Positions 12,401 to 25,056 are shown, counted from the first letter of the stretch. The stretch is 64,000 nt of DNA from Serinus canaria (GCF_022539315.1 NC_066315.1:91366990-91430989); one strand, 5' to 3'. The notes: generated by a model from the letters alone, not told the origin. Made by a program: numbers and translations.

Positions 12401-15400
12401 CGTGTGGCAAATTACTAAGATTAGATTAGATTATACTGTATGCTTAAATTACGAGTACTATTAGCCAAATTAGGCTGCATTATTCAAGACTAACCTCAGG
12501 TAAAACCACTTGACAATTAAAAGAAAGAGAGATTAAAAAAAAAACCCAGCTGTGGAAGACACTGAGCTGAATTAGAAACATGGTAGCCAGTAACCTTCTT
12601 CATCCATTCCTCATCTCAGTCTACCTCCTGCTTCCTGGTATTTTCCCCCCATCATGTGCCCCTATGTACCCAGAAAAGGAGAATGTCACCACTTTCATAC
12701 TGCACCATGTGTCTAAATTATCGGTTTACAGAATCCTGGAATTTCATTTAAGTAACAAAACGGGATTATCAAAACACAACACTCAATCGTCTAATTTCTA
12801 GAACTACATGCAAAGGACTGAGATTGATCATGCTGTTTTATTTCAGTAAAAAAAATATTAATATTATCCTGTTTTTGGCAATAATGGAGACCAAAAAAAA
12901 AAAAAAAAAAAAAAGACATGTCAAACAAACAAAACAGTGAAGTGACAACAGTGAGTTTGGGGTGAGATAACAATGGTTCCACAGCAGCTTCTTTTTCTAT
13001 TAAAGAAAAAGGAGAACTTTGCAGTTGAAATTGAGTTAAAATATAGCTTTACTTGGTATCTGTGCCATTGCAGCTGCTGCTGGGGCAAATTACAAGTTTG
13101 TGCAGTGACCAACACAACATGACTGGCTGATGGGAGTTTGCACAGATCCTGAACAGAAGCTTGAAGAGGTACGAAGTACTCACCCCCTTAGGAATGGCTA
13201 AACCAGATCCTCACTTCCACTGCTCATTATTACCTTGCTAATCAAAGAGAAATATTTCTGAGCAAGAAGATGGAGGAATCAGATGATGATATTAGCCTAT
13301 TTAGTGAAATTTAATTTTAGTAGCTCTTCCTTTGTGGTTTTGAAGGGAGGACTTGTGTTCCACTTACTGTCAATTAAACAGAAGTTGAATGGATTCAGCC
13401 TAGCAGGAAAGTTCAGCCCTGCTGTGAGGAGACACATCCCAGGAGCTCACCAGGGTGTAACATCACAAATGTTATGGATATGCAAATGACTGTGACTTCT
13501 TCTCATAATAATTTTAATGGCACTGAGTTTAATTTCTAGGTAGAACATAAAAGTGTATCACTCTCATCCCAACTGTTTGCACTTTTAAAACCAAGATTAC
13601 TTAGAGGATAGTTACTTAGATTACTTACAAGGAAGATAATACAAAATTCTCTTTCCATTTTGAAGACTCCTGAGTTTTTGCATTCTTCAAATTCAACCCA
13701 AAAGACACAGAATTTTTCTTTAAAATAATTGCAATTTTGGTCCATTAACTTCCAAAATCAAACAACAATCTTTGTTTCAAATGGTTTTCTCACAAAAACG
13801 GTAGGAAAACAGAACTGGTGAAAACCTTGGGAAGTTATCCCTTCAATGCATGATCCACTATCCCTATATTATTTCTCTCAGTTGTTTATCTAATCTGGTC
13901 TTAAAAGGACTTCTGCATGAAGAGCTACAACCTTCTTCATACCTCACTGCCAGAATTCAGTATACTATAGCATTTCCTTATGTCTAACAGAAATCTCTCT
14001 GGCCTCAGCTTTAACCAGGTATTTCTAATCCTCTCTATGCAAAATAGGGAAAGACAAGCCCTGTCCTCTTTGCAACCATCCTCTCCACGTTTGCAGACAG
14101 CATGATGTTGTTGGGCGCTCTTTGGGCAAAATAACTGATTTGCTGATCTTTACCAGAAGTCCTGTTTTCTCAATTTCTGACTGCATTCACTGGTCTCTCC
14201 CTATTTCACTTCATGCCTTCTTTAAAAGTGTGGTGCCTAACCTGGACAGACCATTCTACCTGGGATCCTACTGCTGCTGACTGAAGAGACTGTAGGAGAG
14301 ACCACACAGACTGCTCTCCTGTTTCTATATCTCAGTTATCTGAACACAATCAGTTCACTTCTACTCCGTGTCCCTCAAGTCTTAAAAAATTCTTGGCCTA
14401 GGTCAAAGGAACTCTGAGTTTAAGGATATCTTTACCCTGGAGATGGCCACAGGCTGCGATAATGATCTGATTTTACATGATCCTTCACTGATACCACAAA
14501 GAATCTCCTGCAGAAATAAAGTTTTCTACACTACTCCTCATGCCCTCACAGCATTATCTACACAGTATGTCAGAGAGGTACCTGAAGATCATTTAGAAAT
14601 GTTACAGAAGACCTGAGCCATACAAGACCTTGAGCCAACAACATGAGCTTTGAAGATTTATGCAAAAAAGAGCTGATCAGAAACCACCTTTAACTTGTAA
14701 ACCATTTTCAGCTGAACTAAAAACCATAAAAGTGAAAAAGAAAAAATAGATTAACATTTTTCAAGCAGCTTTCCAGGTTAGAGTAATATAGTGGAGAGAC
14801 TATGTCATCCTAAATATATTTTGCAGAGTCTCTTTTTGTGGGCTGAATACAGACTAAAGCCAGACTTGTTCATCCACTGCATTCTTCCTTTTATTTTGGT
14901 TTAATATCTTATTTCCTCTCTAGTACCTGCAGCATTTCCCTTCCCCTCACCATCAAAATGGTCAGGGCAGTCCTTAGATGTTACAACAAAATACTGCCAT
15001 TCCATTGAAATTAGCTTAAACCATGCAGTAATTAACTAATTGTGTGGTACAGTCTGCATGTATGCAGACAAAGCCTAGAAAACTGCAAATTCATTCAGGC
15101 TCTAACATTTTAAGAAGTCCATGGACTGTCCATAAAAATGAAAAAATACAAGAGCACATTCAGAAAAACTAATACATGATACACAAGAGCTATTTTCTCA
15201 ATATTTTTAAAGGGTCTCTTCATGCCCTGTGCAAGATTTATCTGTTTTCTTCACCTTCCTTTATAGAAGTTTAAATGTGTCACCCAGTCACTTGAAAGCA
15301 GAGAAACAGATTTACACTCATCTATACTTCTATTATAATTTTGACCATCATCAAAATTACAACAGAAGTAATTATTCTGGGTAAACTGAAAATTCAGAAA

Positions 15401-18400
15401 AATGGCTAATTATGTGCACATGGATTAAATGTAGAATGGCTGTGCATATATTTGTCTAAAACCTGTGGCGGATGCCTTGGGTCAATATTGACTTAGGGAT
15501 TCCTAATGTATTTTTACAACATCTAATTTTGAGAGCAAAGTGTGTGCTGCAGAGAACATTTGGTATCACAATAATTAATCTGATTTCTTTGCAAACAAAC
15601 AGATCACAAGTCCATCAGTAAACATTTAAACAGCTTACGGCAAACACATTCTACATGCCATATAATTTATTATCAAGTACTCCAGACTCCTAACTATTTA
15701 ATTAAAACAAAGAGCCAGTCTGCTCTTCTTGCATGGACCCAGATACTTATTCTGCTCTCTGGGTATCAGAATGTGAACCACTTTAATGCATCAAGATCTG
15801 TATCCAGAGCTAGAAGCAATAAGCATTAAATAAAACCTAAGAAAATTTACTTTGACTGTAAGTAAAAACAGCAAGCTTTAGATTCAAGACAAATATAAAA
15901 GTTTCTAGAGACAAATAAGCAGTTTTCTTATTAAAGCACTTAAAATATCTAAAAATAACATCTTCAACACAATTTTTTTTCTCTAATTATTGATAGATTT
16001 TTGTCTTGCTAAAGAAATTCTACTGGTAATTTAAAGCTACAAGAGAAGCCTTTCCCACAACTCAGATGTGAAAAGAGATTAGAGAACAGACATAAGCTAA
16101 CACATGCTTACTACATCACACCTGTTAAAATGCCATTGTTTTAACAGAACTTCCACCTTTGGAAGCCTCTTTGAATATGAAGAATAAACTTGTGTTAAAA
16201 TTTCAAAAGTACTTGGTGAAAAATCAAAACACACTCAAACCTCCAATGAGCAGGAATATTAACTGAATTTCATGTGTCATTTCATATCATCTACACTGAA
16301 GAGAAAGCTCACTATTCCTCAAAAAAGACATGTAACTCCAGCTTTGCTTATTATCTAATTCTGTTGCTCAGTCAGGATTAAGTTCTTCTTTCTGAGGTGA
16401 GCTGGTTTTGGTGGTGTTGGTTTTTTTTCAGTTTGTTCTAATTTCCCACAAGAGAAGTATTTCCCGCAGTAAGACACTGAAACAAACACGGGAATTCACA
16501 GTATTAAAACTGTGACCAATGGTTTAAGACTATGCCACCTGTGCTGACAAATCCTGCTTGTCCACGTGCAGTGTAGGTCATTTACACAAAAAAAGACAGG
16601 TCCCTCCCCTGAACAACACCTGTGAAACCAACACAAGATACCTCTCCTGGCCAACACACGCCTGTCCCCAGAACACCGGCAGTGCAGTTGTTACAGCCAC
16701 CAGATGCTACATCTGCCCCAGCAAACTTTGTGCTGCAGATGTAATCCTTGTGTTCTTCTGTACTGATAAGTCTACTAAGCCTGTGTGCTATTTAGCTGAT
16801 GTTTGGCTGAGTTTCTGCATCATTTTCATCAAGACATTATCTATTTTTAGAAACAGTGTATAGTGCCCTCTGTGCTGAGTTATGGATGACCAAAGGTGAA
16901 GTCACTGAGATGATGCCTGTGCTGACAAATGTGCTGGTATTTCCTCCCTTGATGATATCATGTACCTAACAACAGATGTGCACACCAAACTAGTAGTCCA
17001 GATGTTCTCTACGTCTGAAATCGTACATTAAAATTAGTATCCCTTAGTGCAAGAGCTGTCTTCTAATTTAATAATGTAAAAGGAAAGTTTGCAAAAGATT
17101 ACAGTCTCCAAACTTTTGCTTTTTCAAGAATATAGAAACATTTCTGTCTGTATTTGCCTCATAGGACACAATTTGGAAATCCCTAACTTTTAAATGAAGT
17201 AAAACAAAACTGTGTGCTTGCTTGTCAAACCCACCTGTCAAGTGTATGTCCCTCTGAAGGTCTATCCCTGAGGTGATCAGAACTATGTCTGTGATTCAAC
17301 CCCACCAGCAACACAGCCATTTTCATATCCTTACCTGAACCGTTCGTCCTGCGTTGATGTGCTCTTCGTGCAATCTGTCCCAGAGCCTGCATCTCTGATA
17401 CTAAAACAGAGGAAAAGGATCCTTAGAATTGCTATTTTTACCAACTGGCTAAGCAGAAAAAAAGCCACCGTTTAATTTTCCAAAACTGAAAGTTGAGTCA
17501 TAAACAGTTCCACTGCAAAATTAGAGAGGTAAACAGTAAAGCATTTTGTGAAAAATTTTGTACAATGTATTTTAGTGAATTACAGACAACCAGGATTTCA
17601 GTATCAGTTTTTAACATCCAAGTGATATTGCATCCTGACACTGCTGTGGCATAAATCACTTGGTGGGCAGTCGAACAAATGGCAGAAGGAGAGAGGAGTG
17701 AAATAGTGGATAAACAGTACTGGTCATACAGGACAATGAGGTATCTGATACTACTGACAAAGAAAATGGTATTCATTACACAATGCTGCTGTCTACATTT
17801 ACACTGAACATTTCTATATAGTTACAAACACAGCCACAAGAACCACCAGGCCAGATCTGGCACCTAACGTCAGAGGGAAACTATCCATACAGTACTTCCC
17901 ATGGGACAGAAACCAGACTAACTACTGCATTAGCAGAGAGCAAGTTTGGCAAAAGAACTACATATTATCACGTATCAAACTTTTCATCAATCAAACAAAT
18001 CAGTGTCTGCTACAGGCAGTTGACACAAATAATATAGAGACTTTAGCATGAAAAAGAGTAGTAAAGTAAGAGAAGTAGAAGTTGTGATTCCTGGAATGTG
18101 TGCTGAAACATCAAAGAATGTATTTACAACATTAAACAATATTAGAATATTTCTTTAATTATTTAGATAACAAGGCAAAATATTTACCATGATTTCCAAG
18201 GTATTTTTATGTAAAGTTTAATTCCTCAATTTCATTATAACCTTGTTACCAATAAAAAAAACTTTATCTACAGCCTCTATCTTTCCGTAATTATTTTCAT
18301 AATTTTAGATGCCGCAGCAAGAAGGACCATAAGTTACTCAGCTTCCTAAAGTACAAGGAGAAATCCAAAGTTACTACTTATTTTCAAAGCAAAAAGTTCT

Positions 18401-21400
18401 CTCAAGTTAGGACTTCGTAGTGCTATGGAAGATAAAAGGTTTAGTGTTCAACAAAGTCAGATTAACGTCATTCTTCCAGGAAACTGAATAATAATAACCT
18501 CTGAATAAATTGCTATGCCATTAAAATTACTGCCAGCATTCTTTAAAATAAAATGGACAGAAAGCCCTGTATCAACAGTAGATCTTCCAATTTAGTCATC
18601 CCTCAAAGAGTACTGAAACAGGAATTTCTGAGCTTTTAGGGAAAAATCACCTATTTCATTTCAGCTGACTGTAATATATTGTCCAAACAACTAATAACAA
18701 AAAATCCTGTTATCCAGTTAAGAAAAATTCCTCAGGAAACCTTTACTGCTCTTCATAATTTCTTCAAGAGATGTTCAGCACATTCATCTGCTTAATATAT
18801 GGTTTTATTACTTTGCTTCAAAATTCAGAACATGCTCGTGACGACCCCAAAGAATCCAATGACTTAACAGACTGACATTCACGTGGTCAGAGAATTCCTC
18901 CTTGTTGACTTCAGTTGTAATGCAACACAAAGTAGGCCACACTCCTGGACAGTGTTCACCCTGGGGCCTCAAGGATAGTAAAGCTTGAGAAGAGATGGTA
19001 TTGACATTACTCATTGTGGAAACTGGGGTTATTCAGCCTGGAGGAGAGAAGGTTGCGTGGAGACCTCACTGCAACCCTCAAGTATCTGAAGGGGGCCTAC
19101 CAGGAAGCCAGAGAAGGAAACTTCGTCAGGAGCTGTAGTGATAGGACAAAGAGCAATGGGTACAGATTGCAAGAGGAGAAATTTATGCTAGAGATTAGGA
19201 AGGAACTTTTTACTCTGAAGGTGGTGAGACACAGGTTGCCCGGGGAGGTAGTGGATGCCCTATCCCTGGCAGTGTTCAAAGCCAGTTTGGGTAAGGCCTT
19301 GGGCCTAGTGGAAGGTGCTCCAACCCATGGCAGGGGGGCTGGGACTAGATGATGTCTATGGTCCATTCCAACCCTTTAACATTCTATGATTTTATCCTGA
19401 ACAAATACATGTAAAAGTAGGGGAGGTCCAGGAAGTAAAAACATCTATGGAATCCTAACCTCTTATGTCAGGTCCAGAGAGGGCCACAAAAATGCTCCAA
19501 AGGCTGGAACAGCTCTCCTGTGAAGAAAGGCTGAGAAAGTTGGGATTGTTCAGCTTGGAGAAGAGAAGGCTCTCAAGAGACCCTACTGCAGCCTTTCTGT
19601 AAAGAAAGAGGGCTTAGGAGAAGGACAAAGACTTTTTACTAAGGCCTGCAGTGACTGCATAAGGGGCAATGCTTTTAAATGTTTAGAGCGTAAGCTGAGA
19701 ATAGACATTAGAAATTTTTTTCTAATGAGGGTGGTGAGGAACTAGAACAGGTTGCCCAGAGAAGTTGTAAATGCCCCAGCCCTAGAAGCCTAGGTTGGAT
19801 GGGACTTTGAGCAAAGACCTGACGTAATGAAATGTGTTCCCACCCTATGGCATGGGGGTTAGACTAAATGATTTTTAAAGTTTCTCTCCCAACTCAAATC
19901 ACTCTATAGTTCTATATTTCTGTGATATTTAATCATAATTATGCTATAGCCAAATAGTTTGTATTCCACAACAAAAATATAAAACATCAGGTTACTCTCA
20001 GACACTTTATCTCTTCTGCTCTATGAATATTTTCTTGAGACCCCTCTTTAGAAAGAAACTTTCATGCTTCTGCTTTGGATCCCTTCCACCTCTCCTTGAA
20101 AGTATCCAGTGGACATGGAGAGAACTCAAAAGTTTGTCATAATATCTCCTGCTAAAAGCTCTTCAATAAATGTCTTACAAAAATGTCCACACTCAGAAAA
20201 GACTGCAGGAAGATTCAGATACCCTCATTTCTCATTCTGGTCACCTTGACATATGTTCCCACTGCAGCAATGGTTCCCAGCCAAAGGTAAAAAGTGTTTC
20301 ACACAACATCCTTTAAAACATGTACAAGAAATGAAATTGAAATAATGAAATGAACGGTACAATGAAATGAAACTGAAAAATGAAATGAAATTTTTCTCTT
20401 TTGAAAGCAAGAGAGAAAAAGTGTCTTACAGCATTTTTTTTTAAAGGATTGTTGCATATCACCAACAAAGCCTAGGGCAGTAAGCCAAACAAAATCTCCA
20501 CCTTCCCGTAATACCAAGTAAGGGAAGTATAGTACCAATGTACTACCAAGTCAGTTGCTGTTATCTAACAGAGACTTATAGACAGCTGTACCTCTTTTGG
20601 ATACACATGCATTTTATTCCCTCTTGGTATGAAAGGCCATCTAATCCATGGAATGTGCTATAGAAAACAAGAATTTTCACAGGGAAAACATGGAAAGAAG
20701 AATTACAGAGAACTTATTTCTTAGGGCTATAGATTTTAAGTCTTCCAAAATGGTCATAAGAAAGTTGGACTCTCAAATAGTTGGGAAGCAATGATGATGA
20801 ATTTATGGTAGCCACTTCCTCTGGAAAGGTGTATTCAAGGTCAAATTTCATTATATATTGATTTTATAGTTTCTTCAAACAGTGATTTAGGAGATTAATT
20901 GTTTGGACTATCTCTGGAACCTAAGGTTTAAATCAATATTCATGAAATGAGGTTAGAGATATTGGCTTCATCATAAGTAAATAATGTTGCTGCTCTAAGC
21001 AATTGGACATAATTAGTGATTTTTGCTTAAAAGTAGCCTGTAAAATAAACAGAATCAGATTCTATAAAATTATCCTTTTACCTCTAGGGATGTTTGGTTT
21101 GCATGGCTGAAAGTTAATTTTACAAAAGCTATTGAAGAGAAAATCATCATGACAGCTCACAAAAGTACTGTAACACATTCATTATGGCTAAAATTCATGT
21201 AAAAGATATAAAATGTGAATTATCATACAAGTATTTCAACCAAACTACTGCTAACATCAGTGTTTACTACAAATGTAAAGGCCTTTGTGCACACAATTAC
21301 AAATATAGAACTTTCATCTTTAGCCAAATTTGAATCAAAGCATTTTGCCATCAACTTCTCATCAAAAACTCTACATAAGCTTTCAGTCTAACTGCTTCTA

Positions 21401-21564
21401 TACTGCAAAAAGATCTACATTAGTAAAAAGTGAACACTGACCTTCTCAATATTTATTTGGTGCTTTCTTAACCTTTCCAAATCTGTTGGAATTGCCACTT
21501 TAATGAATTTCTGAATTGCAGGTTCGATTCGGCGGAGTTTAACTTTCTCCTCATCTTCAGACAT
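3211..21564 (-). CDS. STX17: Syntaxin 17, complete coding region in seven exons
   Basis: Syntaxin 17 is the Qa-SNARE that moves to closed autophagosomes and pairs with SNAP29 and VAMP8 to drive fusion with lysosomes; it also acts at the ER and mitochondria. Joining 21564-21442, 17400-17335, 11218-10999, 6020-5902, 5819-5769, 4212-4126 and 3450-3211 at GT-AG sites gives an open frame of 301 codons. The human protein is 302 residues by my recollection. Residues 1-137 form the helical N-terminal domain. W171-E-S-L174 fits the LC3-interacting (LIR) motif known in this family. The SNARE motif spans about 161-224, with the zero-layer Gln in the QQ pair 195-196. Residues about 229-275 form two glycine-rich membrane helices with K253 between them, followed by a basic tail (KLIQRKKQK). 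Tyr155 matches the human phosphotyrosine position. No frameshift or internal stop is seen. Family assignment is from recognised sequence and not from a search. Confidence 0.97.
4126..4212 (-). CDS. STX17: STX17 exon 7: SNARE core with zero layer (29 codons)
   Basis: The exon lies between GCATCTAG|TCCCAG and GGGAAG|GTAGGG. It encodes SQQEKIDRIEDHVNSAAANV and EEGTKNLGK (residues 194-222). The heptad pattern and the QQ pair mark the centre of the Q-SNARE motif. It is 87 bp, phase 0 at both ends, and joins exons 6 and 8 with no frame change. Confidence 0.95.
4213..5768 (-). other. STX17: STX17 intron 6
   Basis: This 1.56 kb intron runs from GTAAGT to CATCTAG and has no recognisable repeat or gene. 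Intron 5 (5820-5901, 82 bp) and intron 7 (3451-4125, 675 bp) are likewise without internal features. Confidence 0.8.
5769..5819 (-). CDS. STX17: STX17 exon 6: first half of the SNARE motif (17 codons)
   Basis: This 51-bp exon lies between TTTGCAG|GACTTG and GTCTGT|GTAAGT and encodes DLVELSQLVTEFSLLVC (residues 177-193). It is separated from exon 5 by an intron of only 82 bp. It is phase 0 at both ends. The last codon is TGT (Cys193), where mammalian syntaxin 17 has Asn by my recollection. The donor has T at -1 but an otherwise strong GTAAGT. Confidence 0.92.
5902..6020 (-). CDS. STX17: STX17 exon 5: linker and LIR motif
   Basis: This exon lies between CATTCAG|AAACTT and GAAGGG|GTATGT. It completes Glu137 and adds 39 codons, including SQSLIQIYSRLPEIPQEEN and AAESWESLEG. 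The WESL tetrapeptide (171-174) preceded by acidic residues is the LC3-interacting region described for syntaxin 17. Tyr155 lies in the IYSRLPEIP stretch, equivalent to the human regulatory tyrosine near 157. Compared with the human IYALPEIP there is one extra residue (SR in place of A). Confidence 0.94.
6021..10998 (-). other. STX17: STX17 intron 4
   Basis: This 5.0 kb intron contains an old plus-strand CR1 (about 9180-9957). The part from 6.9 to 8.8 kb is very AT-rich and shows no gene or repeat family that I can name. Confidence 0.8.
9180..9957 (+). mobile_element. Old CR1 LINE copy, 3' end intact
   Basis: The segment 9745-9957 is the typical CR1 3' end (loss-of-frame 'GGTGGTGAAGCACTGGCACAGG', then 'TAGATGATGGTTCAAGGGTCC' type text). 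Upstream, 9440-9660 resembles the degenerate ORF2 stretch found in long CR1 copies (aspartate/lysine-rich text followed by 'GGTCCCAGAGGACTGCAAGAG'). The copy is strongly diverged and cannot code. It lies in STX17 intron 4 in antisense orientation. Confidence 0.65.
10999..11218 (-). CDS. STX17: STX17 exon 4: bulk of the N-terminal helical domain
   Basis: This 220-bp exon runs from CTTGCAG|CAACTC to GGAGAAG|GTAGTAG. It starts at residue 64 (QLRANMREMEKLC) and supplies 73 codons plus the first base of a Glu codon. It encodes the amphipathic helices before the SNARE motif (KEEASVAIKDFLQLHSESAEELK). The serine-rich linker at its end (about 124-137, LTRSATLGE) is shorter than in my memory of the human protein. 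That shortening accounts for the one-residue difference in total length, together with an extra residue after Tyr155. Confidence 0.95.
12893..12914 (+). repeat. A22 homopolymer
   Basis: A pure A run in STX17 intron 3 (T run in the sense of the gene). No retroposed gene or target duplication is visible next to it. Confidence 0.95.
13860..14600 (-). mobile_element. Ancient CR1-like LINE relic
   Basis: Read on the minus strand, this block follows the general order of a CR1 3' portion. On the plus strand it shows 'AGTGTGGTGCCTAACCTGGACAG' at about 14228, equivalent to the 'gaactgcacacagtattcc' part. It is heavily diverged, with uncertain boundaries. Confidence 0.5.
17335..17400 (-). CDS. STX17: STX17 exon 3 (22 codons)
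   Basis: This exon is too short for ordinary ORF calling. Between TGTTTTAG and CAG|GTAAGG it encodes YQRCRLWDRLHEEHINAGRT plus VQ. These residues continue exactly from exon 2 and run into exon 4, and they match the conserved helical N-terminal part of syntaxin 17. It is 66 bp long with phase 0 at both ends, so skipping it would not break the frame. Confidence 0.95.
19018..19390 (+). mobile_element. CR1 LINE 3' fragment
   Basis: Starts with 'GGGGTTATTCAGCCTGGAGG', passes 'GGTTGCCCGGGGAGGTAGTG', and ends with 'CTAGATGATGTCTATGGTCC...CATTCTATGAT', the normal CR1 3' terminus. It is a 5'-truncated copy of about 370 bp in STX17 intron 2. Confidence 0.92.
19470..19926 (+). mobile_element. Second CR1 LINE 3' fragment
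   Basis: This copy begins about 80 bp after the previous one and in the same orientation. It runs from 'GGTCCAGAGAGGGCCACAAA' through 'GTTCAGCTTGGAGAAGAGAA' to the degenerate end 'AGTTCTATATTTCTGTGAT'. It is more diverged than its neighbour, so the two are separate insertions and not one split element. Confidence 0.88.
20330..20395 (+). repeat. Degenerate TGAAA pentamer repeat
   Basis: Repeated GAAAT/TGAAA units with scattered changes, in STX17 intron 2. Confidence 0.75.
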
Positions 21565-21623
21565 CCTAAAAGCAGCTTTCAAGTCAACAGTTGTCCAATA
21601 TACCTTCACCAAGGTAAAATCCC
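21442..21623 (-). CDS. STX17: STX17 exon 2: start codon and first 41 residues
   Basis: Start codon ATG is at 21564-21562, followed by MSEDEEKVKLRR, which matches the known syntaxin 17 N terminus. A purine at -3 (AGG before ATG) gives a good Kozak context. The 5' splice site is AAG|GTCAGT after residue K41. The 3' splice site is most likely TTTTAG at 21626-21624, leaving 59 nt of 5'UTR in this exon. A second AG two bases before the ATG (TTTTAG|G) could also serve. The reading frame stays open upstream of the ATG, but no in-frame ATG is present there, so the start is well defined. Confidence 0.95.
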
Positions 21624-24320
21624 CTAAAACAAAAATTAAACAAGAAAGTTAAACCTGAATCACTTTTTAAAGAAATCAAAATGAGATAAATCTGTCTTTC
21701 TGAGGATCACGTATCCCCCAAAACCACAACTAAGCAGTATTAATATCTGGATGGATGTTTGCATTTAAATGTATTATCTCTACTTATTTTCAGGCTTTGG
21801 GGATCATTTTTCATAAAACTTAACACTAACAAGAAGAAAAAAAGCAGATAAGTAATTAAGGCAGAGGCAAATGTTTTACAGCATAAAGATACAAAAAAAG
21901 TTTGAAGAAAACCTTCCAATTAGATGCTCTGATTGATCAGAATTCACATATTGCCAATTCAATTCAGAATCATCCTAAAATTTGTAAAACATGTCCTGAA
22001 AAGACACCAGAATATAATTAATTTTTGGAATTCCATTTCCTGGAAATGTTAAGGGATCCTGAATGAAGATTTGCTCTCCATATTGCATATGTTCCCTGCT
22101 GACAATGACTGAGGCATCACCTAACAAGAGATATAAATAGGCTGCTGAAATATTTGCAGGACCAGTAGGTACACAAGCAGCCTGAATTCTGTTCCCTGCA
22201 TAGTGTGAAATATAATTTTTTTGAGTTTCACTTCTCTAGAAGAGAGATGTGTAGTATTGTATGTAATAGCATTTATCTACAGAGCATAGGAGTAACATAA
22301 AGGAATTCCATTATGCTGAATGCACACAAGGGGAAAGAAGACACGTATGAGAAAGTGCTGTCACAAGTGTCAGTAAAAAGACATGTGCTAACTTGGTTAT
22401 ATGGAAGTACCTGAAGTACATCAACTACCATATCAGAAAGCTTTCCTAATTTTCCTCTTTCCATAACTAAACTGATTTAAAGTAATTAACCCAGCATATT
22501 CCTCCTGGTACAGGTGAGGCACAGCCGAACATAACAGGTTAACAAACATTCCTGTTTTTCACACAGCAGAACATATTATCAACAGTGAAATTAGACATCA
22601 CTTTTCTCACATCTGCCTAGGGTGTGAAAATGCAGAGGGAGGGTGTTGGTGTTTTTCTGAGACCTGTGATTCCTGCAGGCAGAGACAACATGGGGGCAGA
22701 CACCAGCTGATGGCACTGGGTCTTTGACTGAACTGTTCAGTGTTCAGCCCCAGCCCTCTCGTGCAGGCTGCAGGGAGCACACCTACAAACCTGCTCCAAA
22801 CTCAAAGGAGCCAAGTGGGAAGCATCTGCCAGCAAGAAAGGGAAAGCACTTCTGGTATAGGGAGGAAGATGGCTGCAAATAAAACAACGCTGCATTTTTC
22901 AGAAGAACAGAATCCTAACAGGAGACTCTCCTCCTTTGATCTATCCCAAAGATAGATCAACAAAGAAATTGAAAACTGTGGGAAGCTGAATGCTCACTGA
23001 GAGTAGACCAAGTTAGGGGAAGTCAATCCTTAAGGTTTCAATGACACATATTTTTTTTTCCCAGAACCTCAAAAGGAAATTATTTCATCGACTGACTTCT
23101 TTGCAGTCATTGCTAAACCATATCCAGTTCAAATTATAAAGACACACTTCAAACTGTCTTACAAATCCCCTTCTAAACCAAGGCATTTAATAATAACCTT
23201 CAAATAAACATGCAGTGGATGGGTGACCTCACATTTTTCAGGTTGCAAAAAGAACTTTACACCTTTTGTATTGATTCACTCTTTTCATCATTCCAAAACC
23301 AGCAGTTTAAATGCAAGTTGATAAAAAATATCTTCTATTATACCCTGGTCTCTACAGTCCCTAACTTTTGAAAGAGGCAGTCATAGATCACAGCTGAACT
23401 CTATTCTGAGTCTAGAACTGACTTTTTTTTTTTAATAATGTCCAAAAGATAAGAAGCTACATACTCCAAACTGCAGTACTTCCTCCTCAAACAGACATTT
23501 AATTTCCTAGCAGCTTATACACTAATCCATGAGTTTATGAGCTAGAATTAATTAAAAATTAGTTCCCTGAAGATATTTAATAGCCATGTCATGCTTTTCC
23601 TTAATATGGAATCATCATGAAGAAGTGTTGATGCAAATTTTTCAAACATGTAACACAACATGAACTCCCAGAAACACACAGCCCATCCTGTCTTAAAAGA
23701 AATACAACAGAGATGAAGTTAAATTCACCATAACTTTGTCCTTAACCTTTCATGACACGTGGAGATTGATGAGAGTCAGAACTGATAGTTTAGATGACTT
23801 ACAATCTGGAGCACTGTGAAAGCAGAGTTAATGTAAACAATGGCCATGTGCCTTGGGCAGATGATCTGAATTCTGAATTTTGAAGAGTTGGCTGCATACA
23901 GAGCTCTGGCTAGTCATTTTCTTCTCATTAAGAATTTCCTGATAGTAAAGTAACTTCCATGACAGTTACTCTACTCTTAAAGATACTGCTGCCTAAAATT
24001 CACTGTGCAGCAAGTTCAAAAAACTAAGAAAGAAATATAAAAACTCCTTACATTCTCATCAGGTCTCTTGATTAATTTTCTCTCAAATAGTATGGTAGCT
24101 TCTGCAAAAAAAATTCTAAGCCATAAATTATCAATGCAATGTCTTACTTTTTTTTAACATTCGTATCATATTAACATTAAATAAATAACATTAACATTAT
24201 GCATTTCTGCTTGTTGCTGATGGAATTTCAAGGAAACCTTCCATACTTTATACGACTTGTGTTCTGCTAAGCATGACTTTAACAACTCATTTTCGAAGTA
24301 ATAATGCCTGCTCTTTCAGC

Positions 24321-24916
24321 AATCACAGAGTAACAGGACAGTTTAGGTTGGCAGAGATTTTCACACGCCATCCAGTACAAGCTGAATCAGATGTCATTGC
24401 ACATACTCTTGTCCAGTAAAGTTCTAAAACCTCCATGGATGGACACTCCTCACTGACTAGAGCCCTTCCTTCAGTGTTTGACTATTGTCCAGGCTAAAAA
24501 CAAAAAACCAAATAAACAAAAACAAAACCACAACCATGAAGACCTTCCTTGTAGCTAAACCAGCTTGTGTCCACTGCTCCTCATTGCATTGTCATGCACC
24601 TCCAAGAACAGCCTGGCTCTACAGCACCTACTCACAACAGCAAGACCTCCCCTTCCTTTACCTTCTCTTAAGGGTGAACAAACCCACCTCTCTTTCTCCT
24701 AGAATGCCATATGCCCCAGTCCCCTAACCACCACAAGACTAGGGTTCTTTCCTGTAAGGCTGCTCTCCATCAAGTCTTCCCAAGCTGTTCTAGGTCCATG
24801 GCTTTCTTATTGCCTCTGCTGGAATTTCTGAGGTTTCTGTCAGCCCATACCTTCATCCCACCAAGATCTCTCTGAGTAGCAGCCCTGTCTGGCCTATGAG
24901 CCACTCTCCTCAGGCA
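24321..24916 (-). mobile_element. CR1 LINE copy
   Basis: On the plus strand it opens with 'AATCACAGAGTAACAGGACAG...TTAGGTTGGCAGAGA', the reverse of the CR1 3' end. It continues through an A/C-rich insertion near 24494-24535 into text typical of the inner CR1 3' region ('CACCAAGATCTCTCTGAGTAG'). It lies in STX17 intron 1, in the same orientation as the gene. Confidence 0.75.
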
Positions 24917-25056
24917 AGTGAAAACACTGCACTCAACTTCAGCTTCTTAGGAAAGCTAATTTCTTCTGTGCTTGGATCTGAGTATCAGTGACTGAAATAA
25001 CACTAATCCAGAAGCGATCAACACTGAGATGCAGAATAACTTTCAGTCAACTAGGT

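Larger units (their letters stand above)
11219..17334 (-). other. STX17: STX17 intron 3
   Basis: This 6.1 kb intron is AT-rich and mostly featureless. It contains an old CR1 relic near 13860-14600 and a 22-bp A run at 12893-12914. No internal exon is supported. Confidence 0.8.
17401..21441 (-). other. STX17: STX17 intron 2
   Basis: This 4.0 kb intron runs from GTCAGT to TGTTTTAG. Its middle carries two plus-strand CR1 3' ends in tandem (19018-19390 and 19470-19926) and a degenerate TGAAA repeat at 20330-20395. Nothing else is recognised. Confidence 0.85.

Noticed and set aside
22936..22960. 10-bp perfect inverted repeat with 5-nt loop in STX17 intron 1
   Set aside because: One such hairpin is expected by chance in a window of this size.
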